DNA of 64,000 nucleotides, taken from NCBI GenBank assembly GCA_041309605.1, contig JBFYZH010000115.1, forward strand, positions 1 to 64,000, in the 5' to 3' direction. The notes under the pieces were generated by a model. It was not told the DNA's origin. It saw nothing but the letters and a program-made list of their open reading frames with translations, and searched no databases. A program made the translations under genes and the position numbers. The stretch comes from JALOPX01 sp041309605 (GTDB taxonomy: Bacteria; Krumholzibacteriota; Krumholzibacteriia; Krumholzibacteriales; Krumholzibacteriaceae). Of the stretch, positions 27,901 through 35,709 are shown one piece after another (position 1 is the stretch's first letter; each line of letters starts with the position of its first letter).

Positions 27901-28054
27901 CCGACGGGATCGCCTCGGCGATATCCATGCAGACCTGGTCGAGCTCGGCGTCATGCTTCTTCAGTATTTCCTCGACGCGGTAAAGGCACTCGAGTTCCTT
28001 CTCCCTTTCGCGGAAGAAGTGGAGCATGTCGTCGTTGTACTGTTCCTTATTCAT
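24827..28054 (-). CDS. GAF-like/PPDK-N-like/nucleotidyltransferase fusion with collagen-like tail
   Basis: The 1075-residue protein has four parts. Residues about 1-150 resemble a GAF-type sensor (LYRVEEILKK, then EMRLLQTIAARLGSF). Residues about 300-720 resemble the PEP/pyruvate-binding N-terminal domain of PPDK/PEP synthase (GGKCAGLHLA, LIIRSSSLLEDSLGAAFSGK, IMIQEVVG, then DIEFAHDGKDLYLLQCRPQ). Residues about 720-930 are a shared extra domain (MGPGRWGSRGDIKLGV). Residues about 950-1055 contain a minimal nucleotidyltransferase motif (YVFGSTKNATAGLASDIDIL). The last 24 residues are G-x-P-type repeats. The phosphohistidine domain (GGxTSHAA) and PEP-utiliser barrel are missing, so this is not a normal PEP synthase. 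It overlaps its paralogue upstream by 8 bp, so both are cotranslated. Its activity is unknown; a regulatory phosphotransfer or nucleotidyl-transfer role is inferred. Confidence 0.82.
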   Translation of the reverse strand: MNKEQYNDDMLHFFREREKELECLYRVEEILKKHDAELDQVCMDIAEAIPSGWQHPDDCRARVLVGTGVFQPPDFRETECMQRADILVNEKKAGEIHVFYVKTTPEKEECPFLKQEMRLLQTIAARLGSFMLHQMLKGAAEKKGALKTDDGEREWRAILNLVGNTDRNLFNNISERMLNHLCWTGVEKADRLRDGNSASNDLDAENPAETNKPKKRKALRITDELSAEIFDIASTQFTDNQIMAYLQKWIQEDKLKFLMQLTNRNTTLAGVISTLRDYRAIAPEGIELTGATKSGVEVALIRRFYSGQLEHINIAKKYIGISDYSDVIDRIVYCSDSHGRLGGKCAGLHLAYNIIKKSDEAGDLLKQIKIPRSWHLTSDLLLVFLGYNNLDEIIEQKYKDINQIRLEYPNVIRTFKNGRFPPEIVQGLSMMLDEFGYTPLIIRSSSLLEDSLGAAFSGKYKSLFLANQGSKQKRLEALMDAIAEVYASTFGPDPIEYRSERGLLDFSEEMGIMIQEVVGRRIGDYYLPAFSGVAFSRNEFLWSPRIRREDGLIRMVPGLGTRAVDRLGDDFPILLAPGNPSLRVNVTPEESIYYSPRMADVINLKTNSFETVVLRDFFRETGAEIPMIEKIVSVYENGHLHKAFAMRLDFAETEVYTTFEGLVTDTPFVKKIDGMLKLLEEKLSTPVDIEFAHDGKDLYLLQCRPQSYSEDSVATPIPQNTPPERKIFSANRYVSNGRVPEITHVVYIDPEKYSELSDRDDLVAVGRAVGKLNKLLPKRQFILMGPGRWGSRGDIKLGVSITYSDINNTAVLIEIARKKGNYLPDLSFGTHFFQDLVEGHIRYLPLYPDDDGIVFNEDFLRNSKNILAEVLLEYEHLADTVRLIDVPEVTGGLVLRVLMNADIGEAVGVLAEPGSASEPVSDKPLDHEDPADQSWVWRLRMAEHIASRIDPQRFGVQGFYVFGSTKNATAGLASDIDILIHFRGKKKQRDDLMHWLEGWSLCLDELNYLRTGYRTGGLLDVHFVTDEDISNRTSFAVKIGAITDAARSLPLGNPGSFGNPGGPGGPGNPGSPGKP

Positions 28055-29804
28055 GGAGTATCACCCCCCGGCCGCTTCGGCCGTCCACCCTGATTTCGAG
28101 AGGCCGGTCGAGCCTCACATGCCTGACGTGTTCGGTCGTCGCGGCGGGCGGCTGCGAGTCGAGCCACTTCCAGTCTATCAGATATTCTCCGTCATGTTGA
28201 ACGGAGAAATAGAATATCCTGAAACTCGTGACGTTGTGGAAAAAGTGCGATCCCTGGCTGAGGTTGAAATTCATGTCGGGAAGGGACGCTTCTACGATCA
28301 CCTTCGCGCCGGAAATCTGGCTGAAATCGACCGGTATCCCGCCGGACGGGTCGGTCGTTCCCCAGCGCCCGAATCCTATCAGGATATAGGGCTTTTTAGC
28401 GCCGGTCAGTTCGCGGTTGAATCGCTCGATCTCCTTTGCGATCGCGCCGGTGCCGGCCGCGTCGAAACGTTCCGGATCGACGTAAAGTATGTCGGTAATG
28501 TCGCCCAGGGTGCCGTTGCCGAGGACCGTCTTCGAGGCGAGAACGGCCCGGGCGCTGGAAAGCTCCTCTTCGGGCACTTCGACCTTCGCGTCGGAAACGA
28601 CCATCGGCCTTACCTGCAGAAACCCGAAATGCGCCGGCGAGCAGTACTCCCGCTCGAGGGTCATGGCGAATTCGATCTCCACCATCGTCCCGATAGTGTC
28701 CTCGCAAAGCTTCAATACCGTCCTCAGGACCTCGGTGAGCGGTATGACGCCGGCCTTGAGGATCGGGGAGAAATCGAGGACACGAGGTCCCGCGGCCTCG
28801 ATTCCCATCTCGATCCTCTCGTCGTACGGAAGGTATGTCGAGGCTATATGGCGCAGGGTCCCGTCGTATTCGCCGTCCTCGATACCGCACCTTACGAGGT
28901 ACTCGGTCTCGAGTATCGGATTGTAGACCGGAGGCGCGCCCATGTTGACGGCCCAGAATCCGGTCTGCGAATTCTTGAGCATGTCGCCGATCGATTTGAA
29001 CGGCGGGTTCGCCTGGGGCCAGGCCGGCGAGAAGGCCCACGACACCCCTTCGTCGACGATGGTCCGGCCGAGGCCGAGGGCCAGTTCGACGATCCCCTCG
29101 CCCGGCCGGGCGTTGCCGGTCGGATAGAAATTGTACGAGCGCATGACCCCCGATATATGGGGGTAGAAACGGGTGTCGAACCTCGTCCCGACTATCTCCT
29201 GGACGATCACCGCCATCTTTTCGTCGATCGTCGCGTGGTGCGTCGCCTTCATGTAATTGCCCGCGGATTTGAAGAAAGTGGAGGCGTAGACGAACTTGAT
29301 CGCCTCGGAGAGTTTCCTGAAACGCGAATCGGCGTCGGGCTGGTTGTTGGAGACCATCTTCGTCGCGTAGACGCTGGCGAACGGTTCGAACATCGCGTCT
29401 TCCAGAAGGCTCGAGGAGCGTATCGCCAGCGGCGAATGGACCTGCTCGACGAGGGAGCGCAGGTCTCCGACGAGGCGCACGGGGAGGGTCGCCTTCTGGA
29501 AGGCGTGCGCTATGAGGTCGTCGCGGTCTCCCGAGTAGGCGATATCGAAGAGATTGTTCTCCTTCATGAAAAGGTCGAAGAACTCGGTGGTAATCACGCT
29601 CAGGGTGGGGATCGTTATCGAAATGTCGGGTTCGTACGATCTGCACGGCTTCGACTCGAGGATGGTCTTCATCCTTGCCAGGCCGTGCGCCTTGCCGCCG
29701 AGCTCGCCCGAACCCATGTAGGTGAAACGGTGGCTGCCGTCGAAAAAATGCCGGTCAAACCGGGTAAGGGAGGCGTGATGGGGGCTGTATTCTTTCCCGG
29801 GCAT
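28047..29804 (-). CDS. PPDK N-terminal-domain-like protein, paralogue of the next gene
   Basis: The 585-residue protein resembles the PEP/pyruvate-binding domain of PEP synthase/PPDK: GGKAHGLARM (37-46), SPLAIRSSSLLEDAMFEP (about 125-142), AVIVQEIVGTRFDTRFYP, GEGIVELALGLGRTIVDEG and a closing FGFLQVRPM. It then has the extra domain shared with its downstream partner (ILIGFGRWGTTDPSGGIPV). There is no phosphohistidine or PEP-utiliser domain. It starts at an ATG and overlaps the start of the downstream paralogue, so the two probably act together, perhaps as a hetero-oligomer. PEP-synthase-like chemistry cannot be completed without a phosphohistidine carrier, so the reaction is uncertain. Confidence 0.82.
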   Translation of the reverse strand: MPGKEYSPHHASLTRFDRHFFDGSHRFTYMGSGELGGKAHGLARMKTILESKPCRSYEPDISITIPTLSVITTEFFDLFMKENNLFDIAYSGDRDDLIAHAFQKATLPVRLVGDLRSLVEQVHSPLAIRSSSLLEDAMFEPFASVYATKMVSNNQPDADSRFRKLSEAIKFVYASTFFKSAGNYMKATHHATIDEKMAVIVQEIVGTRFDTRFYPHISGVMRSYNFYPTGNARPGEGIVELALGLGRTIVDEGVSWAFSPAWPQANPPFKSIGDMLKNSQTGFWAVNMGAPPVYNPILETEYLVRCGIEDGEYDGTLRHIASTYLPYDERIEMGIEAAGPRVLDFSPILKAGVIPLTEVLRTVLKLCEDTIGTMVEIEFAMTLEREYCSPAHFGFLQVRPMVVSDAKVEVPEEELSSARAVLASKTVLGNGTLGDITDILYVDPERFDAAGTGAIAKEIERFNRELTGAKKPYILIGFGRWGTTDPSGGIPVDFSQISGAKVIVEASLPDMNFNLSQGSHFFHNVTSFRIFYFSVQHDGEYLIDWKWLDSQPPAATTEHVRHVRLDRPLEIRVDGRSGRGVILHE

Positions 29805-29889
29805 CGCAGGCGGCCTCGCTCCGAAAGGGTTGTCCGGCCGGTCATTGTCCCGTCGCGCGCGGCGTTTCTGTTTCGGCCGGATGCGAACC

Positions 29890-29916
29890 GTCCCGGCCGG
29901 TGCTGCCGGCCGGGAC
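29890..29916 (-). terminator. Perfect 11-bp GC hairpin after gdhA
   Basis: GTCCCGGCCGG (29890-29900) pairs exactly with CCGGCCGGGAC (29906-29916) around a 5-nt loop. It lies 29 bp past the glutamate dehydrogenase stop and before the next minus-strand gene. No T-run follows on the minus strand, so it may only attenuate read-through or protect the transcript end. Confidence 0.45.
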
Positions 29917-29944
29917 AGGCAAATACCTTGAAAGGACGTCTCGT

Positions 29945-31231
29945 TTATACCCAGCCGCGGTCCTTGCAGGCCTGCGCCACGCGTCCGACCGCTATGACAT
30001 AGGCCGCGTCGCGCATGTAGAGTTTCTTCTTCTTCGCAAGGTCGCTCACCGCGTTGAACGCCGAAGTCATCTTCGTGTCCAGTTTGCCGAGCACTTCGTC
30101 CTTTTCCCAGAAATAGTTCATGTTCGACTGAACCTGCTCGAAGTAGCTGCAGGTGACGCCGCCGGCGTTGGCCAGCAGGTCGGGGATCATGAAGATGCCG
30201 CGTTCGTGGATCGCCTTGTCCGCTTCGGGAGTGGTGGGGCCGTTGGCTCCCTCGGCTATTATCTTTACCGTCTTGCTTATCTTGTCCACGTTCTTGCCCG
30301 TGATCTGGTGTTCGAGAGCCGCCGGGATGAGTATGTCGACATCCTGTTCGATCCAGGCATCTCCGGGGAGCACCTCGTAACCGTGCTCCTTGGCGAGGGC
30401 CTTGTCGATCCCGCCGAAACGGTCGGTAATGCTCCTGAGGGTGGCAAGGTCGACTCCGTCCTCTTTATGGAATGAATAGGACGTCTGGTCCTTCTGGTCC
30501 CAGCTCGATACGCAGACGACCTTGCCCCAGATCTGGTTGTACAGATCGATCGCGTACTGGGCGACGTTGCCGAACCCCTGGACGCTCGCCTTCGTTTCGC
30601 TCGCGGGGATGTCGAGCTGTTTCAAAGCCTCGCGCACGGTGAAGATGACTCCGTACCCGGTCGCCTCTGTCCGGCCGAGCGATCCGCCCATGCCGACCGG
30701 CTTGCCGGTGATGAAGCCCGGAAGGCGCTGGCCGTGTATCGTTTCGAACTCGTCGAGCATCCAGAGCATGTGCTGGGCGCTCGTCATCACGTCGGGCGCG
30801 GGGACGTCCTTCAGGGGGCCCATGTCTTTTGCGAGGTGGCGTATCCATCCGCGGCAGATCGCCTCCTGTTCGCGCATGCTCAGGTTGTGCGGATCGCAGA
30901 TGATGCCGCCCTTGCCGCCCCCGAGCGGGATGTCCACGACGGAGCATTTCCAGGTCATCCACATCGCGAGCGCCCTTACCGTATCTATCGTTTCCATGGG
31001 ATGGAAACGGATGCCGCCCTTGGCGGGGCCTCTCGCGTCGTTGTGCTGTACGCGGAATCCCCTGAAGACCTTTACGGTCCCGTCATCCATCCTCACGGGA
31101 ATGCTTACGTGGTACTCTCTGAGGTTGTACCGTAACAATTCCTTCGTGCCCTGATCGAGATCGAGGATTTCCGCGACCTTGTCGAACTGGGCCTGGGCCA
31201 TTTCGAAGGGATTGAACGATTTTTCTGCCAT
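29945..31231 (-). CDS. gdhA: Glutamate dehydrogenase (Glu/Leu/Phe/Val family)
   Basis: The 428-residue length fits the 410-450-residue hexameric glutamate dehydrogenases. The ATG has AGGAGAG 7 nt upstream. Visible motifs: the substrate-site segment FRVQHNDARGPAKGGIRFHP, the catalytic-Lys segment KCSVVDIPLGGGKGGI, the Asp of VPAPDVMTS, the NAD(P)-binding loop VQGFGNVAQYA, and the closing IPDLLANAGGVTCSYFE. It interconverts glutamate and 2-oxoglutarate plus ammonia in the cytoplasm. Coenzyme preference cannot be read with certainty. A good promoter lies at 31273-31301. Assignment to glutamate rather than leucine or valine rests on overall similarity. Confidence 0.93.
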   Translation of the reverse strand: MAEKSFNPFEMAQAQFDKVAEILDLDQGTKELLRYNLREYHVSIPVRMDDGTVKVFRGFRVQHNDARGPAKGGIRFHPMETIDTVRALAMWMTWKCSVVDIPLGGGKGGIICDPHNLSMREQEAICRGWIRHLAKDMGPLKDVPAPDVMTSAQHMLWMLDEFETIHGQRLPGFITGKPVGMGGSLGRTEATGYGVIFTVREALKQLDIPASETKASVQGFGNVAQYAIDLYNQIWGKVVCVSSWDQKDQTSYSFHKEDGVDLATLRSITDRFGGIDKALAKEHGYEVLPGDAWIEQDVDILIPAALEHQITGKNVDKISKTVKIIAEGANGPTTPEADKAIHERGIFMIPDLLANAGGVTCSYFEQVQSNMNYFWEKDEVLGKLDTKMTSAFNAVSDLAKKKKLYMRDAAYVIAVGRVAQACKDRGWV

Positions 31232-31272
31232 GGTCTCACTCTCCTAAAAAAAATTGGTTAACAGACATGGTT

Positions 31273-31301
31273 AAATTAATGTTTTATTCCGTAATTGTCA
31301 A
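31273..31301 (-). promoter_or_regulatory. Sigma70-type promoter of gdhA
   Basis: On the minus strand, TTGACA (31296-31301) is followed after 17 bp by TAATTT (31273-31278). The gdhA start codon is about 40 bp downstream with a good ribosome binding site between. The -35 is consensus; the -10 is weaker. Confidence 0.6.
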
Positions 31302-31367
31302 GGAGGATCGGATTTATTGAAGGGCCGGTTCCCGGAAGCGACGTAACTGTGCAACCGACTGTCATTA

Positions 31368-31412
31368 AATAATATATATACAAAGAGCGGAAGGCCGGAC
31401 GGCCTTCCGCTC
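31368..31412 (-). terminator. Rho-independent terminator of the sigma/metal-stress operon
   Basis: On the minus strand a perfect 12-bp stem, GAGCGGAAGGCC and GGCCTTCCGCTC around a GTCC loop (31385-31412), is followed by the T-rich TTTGTATATATATTATT. It lies 50 bp past the last stop of the operon (31462), as expected for an intrinsic terminator. Confidence 0.85.
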
Positions 31413-31461
31413 GATTGTCGCCCGAGAGGGGGCTCAGGCGGGGTCTCATGTGGGGTATTCA

Positions 31462-32190
31462 CTATTTCTTTTCTATGACCTTGATCTCCTGGCATTTCTT
31501 AAGGCATTCGTCCGTGCACTGGCTCTTGTCTGTATGGCCGCATCCCATCGTTTCGCACTGGACCTTTATGACCTTCATGTCGCATCCCATTTCTTTGCCG
31601 TCTCTGACGCCGCATCCGCCCGCGCCCATTCCTTCCCCGCGGCAGCCCGAGCCGCCCATGCGGGAGCGGCCGTCCTTGCCCATCGTGCAGCAATGGCCGC
31701 GCTCGCCCGACATGCTTCCGTGCCCCTCACGGCCCATCATGCAGCCGTGTCCGCCCATCTCACCCGTGCAACAGCCCCGGCCCATGCCGCATCCATGGTG
31801 GCTCATGAACGTCTTGAACTGATCGGCTGAAAGGAGCTTGCGCACTTCAAGCAGGAAATCGTGGCGGTTGCTCATCAGCGCCGCCTGCACGTCGCGCATC
31901 TCGGCGGCGAGCTTGTCGATCGTCTTGCGGCCGGGATTGTCGGAAGTGAATTCCTTGAACAGCTGTTCGTGTATCCCGTCCCTCTTCTTTTCCAGATCGA
32001 CGTTCCTGAGTTTGAGATCGATCCCGAGCTTTTCGATCTTCAGCGACGTTTCCTTGTCGAGTTTCTGCATAGATTCCTGGCAGCTCTTCTCGCATTCCTT
32101 CGCCTTCATCGGTTCGCCCTGCGCGAACAGGTAGACGGGAAGGACCGCCGCGATCATGATCGCGGTCAGGATAAACAGACCTTTTCTCAT
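31462..32190 (-). CDS. CpxP/Spy-like periplasmic protein with Cys/His/Met-rich tail
   Basis: The start is the ATG at 32190, which overlaps the previous stop (ATGA) and has GGAAAGGAAA upstream. MRKGLFILTAIMIAAVLPVYLFAQ is a signal peptide. Residues about 25-130 are charged helices typical of the CpxP/Spy/ZraP group (periplasmic chaperones or metal sensors): KIEKLGIDLKLRNVDLEKKR, then KLAAEMRDVQAALMSNRHDF. The last 110 residues are unusual: many Gly, Cys, His and Met residues (HHGCGMGRGCC, GHGCMMGREGHG, ERGHCCTMG), ending with spaced Cys pairs (CDMKVIKVQCETMGCGH, then CTDECLKKC). That tail should bind soft metals such as copper or zinc. It is the last gene of the sigma/anti-sigma operon. Confidence 0.82.
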   Translation of the reverse strand: MRKGLFILTAIMIAAVLPVYLFAQGEPMKAKECEKSCQESMQKLDKETSLKIEKLGIDLKLRNVDLEKKRDGIHEQLFKEFTSDNPGRKTIDKLAAEMRDVQAALMSNRHDFLLEVRKLLSADQFKTFMSHHGCGMGRGCCTGEMGGHGCMMGREGHGSMSGERGHCCTMGKDGRSRMGGSGCRGEGMGAGGCGVRDGKEMGCDMKVIKVQCETMGCGHTDKSQCTDECLKKCQEIKVIEKK

Positions 32191-32720
32191 TTCGTTTCCT
32201 TTCCGAGCGAGTCGGCCCCGGAGCATTCTTTCTCCAGATACATGCACTTGCGGTCCGGACTGCACCCGATGAATAACATGAACCTTTCCCTCTCCGCCGG
32301 ATCCAGGATCGAATGCGACCTAAGAAGCTTTCTCACGATCGACTTCTCGAGATCGCTCTGGAGGGTCGAAATGCCGTCCACCTTGTCCATGATCGCCTTG
32401 CTGTCGGGGCTGGCGGCATGAAAAAGGTCGAGCAGTTCGCTTCTCTCCCTGCCGATCCTTTCCCTGATCCCTTCCTCCGCGGAGCACGCTCTGAGCATCT
32501 CCCGCTCCACGAACTTCGTCTTGCTGTCGCAAAGACCGATTTCCGTCGCGAGGCGGTGACTTCTTTTCCTGCAGGATTCCTCGGGATCGCAGCGCCTGAT
32601 CTCCATCCTGTCAGCGGCCTTCCCGTGCGCGCGCCAGTGAACGGCGACGGTCCCCAGAACCGCCGCGTTGAAGGACAGGGAGACGATGAGAGCGGCTTTC
32701 AGTTTCCAGCTAGACATCAT
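32187..32720 (-). CDS. Periplasmic heavy-metal-sensor-like (ZraP/CpxP) protein
   Basis: The 177-residue protein starts at one of two adjacent ATGs (32720/32717) after GGAAGGAGG. A membrane anchor or signal segment (residues about 6-28) precedes a periplasmic helical domain with the pattern of metal-resistance CpxP-like proteins: ATEIGLCDSKTKFVEREML, RERIGRERSELLDLFHA and DGISTLQSDLEKSIVRKLL. It has scattered Cys residues (RRCDPEESCRKR near 43-54, IGCSPDRKCMYLEKEC near the end), which hint at metal or redox sensing. Start and stop overlap the neighbouring genes, so it is cotranslated with the anti-sigma factor and the second CpxP-like protein. Confidence 0.8.
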   Translation of the reverse strand: MMSSWKLKAALIVSLSFNAAVLGTVAVHWRAHGKAADRMEIRRCDPEESCRKRSHRLATEIGLCDSKTKFVEREMLRACSAEEGIRERIGRERSELLDLFHAASPDSKAIMDKVDGISTLQSDLEKSIVRKLLRSHSILDPAERERFMLFIGCSPDRKCMYLEKECSGADSLGKETK

Positions 32721-33177
32721 CCCCTCCTTCCTCCGGCAGCAACAGTGTCTCTCCGAGCGATCCCGGAGGGAAGGCCCCGAGGTAATCCATTTCCGTCACT
32801 TCGGCCTGCTGAACGGAGGGCGCGGCGCCGAAATCCGCCATCACGTACCCGCCGGCCTTGACGCCGAGGAGTATCACGGCGGCGGCCGCCGCCGCTATTC
32901 CCGCCTTCCACCATGCGGAATGGCGACTTTCGAGGTCCGCCTGTCCCGGCATCCCTTCCACGCGACCCGCCAAAGCGAGGATCTTTTCCAGCAGGCCGGC
33001 CGACGGTTCGGTCCGCGCCAGGCCGCGATGAAGGCCGGTGATGGCGGCGAGGGACTCGTGAAACTCCCTGCATTCCCTGCATGATCCGAGGTGAAGCATG
33101 AGTTTTTCCTCCTCGGAGCGGGTCGCCTCGGCGTCGATCATCCTCGATACAAGTTTCCGGAAATCACGGCAATCCAT
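32710..33177 (-). CDS. Zinc-finger anti-sigma factor
   Basis: The ATG at 33177 has AGGAGG 7 nt upstream; a TTG one codon earlier is possible. Residues 1-45 form an anti-sigma zinc-binding domain: CRDFRKLVSRMIDAE, then HLGSCRECREF (the H-x3-C-x2-C motif). A single membrane helix follows (about residues 91-112, AGIAAAAAAVILLG), then a short periplasmic tail. The family binds its cognate ECF sigma factor in the cytoplasm and releases it after an envelope or redox signal. The cognate sigma gene is directly upstream, and the periplasmic CpxP-like partners are directly downstream. Confidence 0.88.
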   Translation of the reverse strand: MDCRDFRKLVSRMIDAEATRSEEEKLMLHLGSCRECREFHESLAAITGLHRGLARTEPSAGLLEKILALAGRVEGMPGQADLESRHSAWWKAGIAAAAAAVILLGVKAGGYVMADFGAAPSVQQAEVTEMDYLGAFPPGSLGETLLLPEEGGDDV

Positions 33178-33252
33178 CAAAATTCCTCCTGCTATATGTG
33201 CAAACGGATCGTTTCTTAAAAACTTGCTGAAAAAATCGCTCGCGCCATGAAT

Positions 33253-33828
33253 TTATTTGCCGCGCCGCCCTTCCGTCCTGAAATCCCCGAGCATCCTGCC
33301 GAGCCTTTCGCGTGCCCTGAAAAGGATCGATTCGACGGCCGGAACCGTAAGGCCGGTGCTTTCGGCGATCTGGGCGTAGGTCATTTCCGCCGTAACGCGC
33401 AGCTCCAGGACCGCCCGCCATGCGGCCGGAAGCTTTTCGAGCGCCCTGCCGTAACGCTCCTGGAGCTGGGCGGTTTCGGCGTTCTCGTCGGGAAGGGCCG
33501 TTCTGCTTCCGACCTGCAGGATTTCTTCATCCCCGGCGAGATCCTCGAAGCCGACGAAGTCGCCGCTTTTCTGTTTTCTCCTGTGGTCGATGAGCAGGTT
33601 TGCGGCGACCCTGTAAAGGTACGTCCTGAAGGTCGCGTTCTCGCGGATCTCGTAGGCGGCTCCGAGCAGTTTGATGAAAAGCTGCTGGGTGAGATCCTCG
33701 GAATCCTCGATCGAACAGCCGGATCTCAGGAAAAAATTGTAGAAAGGCGTGCGGTACCGTTCTACGAGAATGCGGAAGGCGTGGGTGTCGCCCCTGCGGA
33801 TCATTTTTATGAGAGTGCGGTCGTCCAA
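33253..33828 (-). CDS. ECF RNA polymerase sigma factor
   Basis: This 191-residue sigma70-family protein starts at a TTG (GGGGGA about 6-8 nt upstream). The sigma2 region (about 10-80) contains RIL--ERYRTPFYNFFLR, then DSEDLTQQLFIKLL and TFRTYLYRVAANLLIDHRR. The sigma4 region (about 125-180) contains LEKLPAAWRAVLELR, then MTYAQIAESTGLTVPAVESI and LFRARERLGRML. The linker and small size fit the ECF class. It starts 33 bp after the BipA stop and is followed by its probable anti-sigma gene. An envelope or metal-stress regulon is inferred from the CpxP/ZraP-like partners. Confidence 0.92.
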   Translation of the reverse strand: MDDRTLIKMIRRGDTHAFRILVERYRTPFYNFFLRSGCSIEDSEDLTQQLFIKLLGAAYEIRENATFRTYLYRVAANLLIDHRRKQKSGDFVGFEDLAGDEEILQVGSRTALPDENAETAQLQERYGRALEKLPAAWRAVLELRVTAEMTYAQIAESTGLTVPAVESILFRARERLGRMLGDFRTEGRRGK

Positions 33829-33861
33829 TTCGGTATCCCCCGGCTCGATGATTTCGGAGGC

Positions 33862-35709
33862 TCAGAGGGCGCAGGAGGTGTCGGGAGGCGCGGTTCTGTA
33901 CGTATTTCTTTTCTGCGCGGACAGGATCGTCTTTTTCAGCCTGATCGATTTCGGCGTTATTTCGACCATCTCGTCGTCACGGATAAAATCCAGGGCCCAC
34001 TCGATCGTTATCGGTCTTACGGCCGTCAAAACGACCGCTTCGTCCTTTCCCGCGGCACGCATATTGGAGAGTTTCTTCTCCCTCGCCTGGTTCACGTTGA
34101 GGTCGCCGTCGCGGTTGTGCTCGCCGATGATCATTCCTTCGTAGGCGGGATCTCCGGGCCGCACGAAGATCTGCCCGCGCGGTTCCAGGTTGAACAGGGC
34201 GTACGCCACGGCATTGCCCGGCCTGTCGGCGACAAGGGAGCCGGTGAACCTGGACTGGAAATCCCCCCTGTACTCCTCGTAATCCTCGAGGTAAGAGTTC
34301 ATGATTCCCGTCCCCTTCGTGTCGGTGAGAAAATCGTTGCGGTAACCGATCAGCGACCGTGAAGGGATGGAAAATTCGATCCTCACGCGCCCGCTTCCGT
34401 TGTTGACGAGATTTGTCATTTTTCCTTTTCGCTGGGACAGCTTTTCCGCGACAACCCCGAGAAAACCCTCGTCGCAGTCTATGAAGAGCCGCTCGATCGG
34501 TTCGAGTTTGCGGCCGTTCCTGTATTTGTAAATGACATGGGGGCGGCCGACGCAGAACTCGAATCCTTCGCGCCGCATCGTCTCTATCAATATGGCGAGC
34601 TGAAATTCGCCGCGGCCCTTGACTATCATGCTGTCCCTGTCCTCGGACTCCTCGACCTGTATGGCCACGTTCATAAGCGTTTCCTTGTACAGGCGCTCGC
34701 GTATTTTCGCCGACTGCACGAATTTTCCCTCCAGGCCGCTGAAGGGGGAATCGTTGATCGTGAATCTCATCGAGATGGTCGGTTCGTCCACGGTGATCCG
34801 CTTGAGGGGCTTTGGAGATTCCTTCGTGCAGATCGTATCGCCGATCTTCACGTCGTCGATCCCCGAAAGAACGACGATATCGCCCGGCTCGATCGAAAGG
34901 GCCGGCTTGAAGGTCATCCCTTCGTATTTCTGGAGTTTTGTGACCTTCAGCGGGATCTGTTGGTTGTCCGAATTGATGCACACCAGGTTCTTGTTCGAGC
35001 TCACCGTCCCGTTGACGATCTTTCCGATCGCGAGCCTGCCGAGGTAGTCCGAATATCCGAGATCGGATACGAGCATCTGGAACGGTTCCCTGGGGTCGTG
35101 AACCGGTGGGGGGACCTCATGGAGTATCGTGTCGAAGAGGATGTGAAGGTCGCCCGTTTTATCCGATATCTTTTTCTTCGCGACGCCGTCGCGGCCGATC
35201 GCGTACATGTATGGGAAATCGACCTGGCCTTCGCTCGCGCCGAGGTCTATGAAGAGATCGTAAATGGCGTCGAGAACGACATCGGGCTGAGCGTCCTTGC
35301 GGTCGATCTTGTTGATCACCACGATGACCTTAAGACCCGATTCGAGAGCCTTCTTTAGCACGAAACGGGTCTGGGGCAGCGGGCCTTCGCAGGCGTCAAC
35401 GAGGAGCAGCGCGCCGTCCACCATCGAAAGCGCCCTTTCCACCTCGCCGCCGAAATCGGAGTGCCCGGGCGTGTCGACGATGTTGATCTTTACGCCCTTC
35501 CACGAGACGGAGCAGTTCTTCGCGGCGATCGTGATCCCTCTTTCGCGCTCCAGGTCCATCGTGTCCATCAGCCGTTCGTTGACCGCCTGTCCCTCGCGGA
35601 ACATCCCGCTTTGCTTGAACATCGCGTCCACGAGCGTGGTCTTGCCATGATCGACATGGGCGATTATGGCGATATTCCTGATCCCCGTATTTTTAACAAG
35701 CCGTTTCAT
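33862..35709 (-). CDS. typA: Ribosome-associated translational GTPase TypA/BipA
   Basis: The 615-residue length matches BipA/TypA (about 600-615). G motifs are complete: G1 AHVDHGKTTLVDAM (18-31), G2 with RGITI, G3 DTPGHSDFGGEVERAL, G4 NKIDR (VINKIDRKDAQP), then the beta-barrel and EF-G-like domains (IIGEHNRDGDLNVN is a BipA-specific stretch). It binds the ribosome and supports large-subunit assembly, notably under stress or cold. The ECF sigma gene follows at 33 bp on the same strand, so stress-linked coexpression is possible. Confidence 0.95.
   Translation of the reverse strand: MKRLVKNTGIRNIAIIAHVDHGKTTLVDAMFKQSGMFREGQAVNERLMDTMDLERERGITIAAKNCSVSWKGVKINIVDTPGHSDFGGEVERALSMVDGALLLVDACEGPLPQTRFVLKKALESGLKVIVVINKIDRKDAQPDVVLDAIYDLFIDLGASEGQVDFPYMYAIGRDGVAKKKISDKTGDLHILFDTILHEVPPPVHDPREPFQMLVSDLGYSDYLGRLAIGKIVNGTVSSNKNLVCINSDNQQIPLKVTKLQKYEGMTFKPALSIEPGDIVVLSGIDDVKIGDTICTKESPKPLKRITVDEPTISMRFTINDSPFSGLEGKFVQSAKIRERLYKETLMNVAIQVEESEDRDSMIVKGRGEFQLAILIETMRREGFEFCVGRPHVIYKYRNGRKLEPIERLFIDCDEGFLGVVAEKLSQRKGKMTNLVNNGSGRVRIEFSIPSRSLIGYRNDFLTDTKGTGIMNSYLEDYEEYRGDFQSRFTGSLVADRPGNAVAYALFNLEPRGQIFVRPGDPAYEGMIIGEHNRDGDLNVNQAREKKLSNMRAAGKDEAVVLTAVRPITIEWALDFIRDDEMVEITPKSIRLKKTILSAQKRNTYRTAPPDTSCAL

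Noticed and set aside
28026..30002. A 658-residue plus-strand open frame.
   Set aside because: It is antisense to the PPDK-N-like gene, has low-complexity Arg/Gly/Val composition and matches no family; the minus-strand product is clearly homologous.
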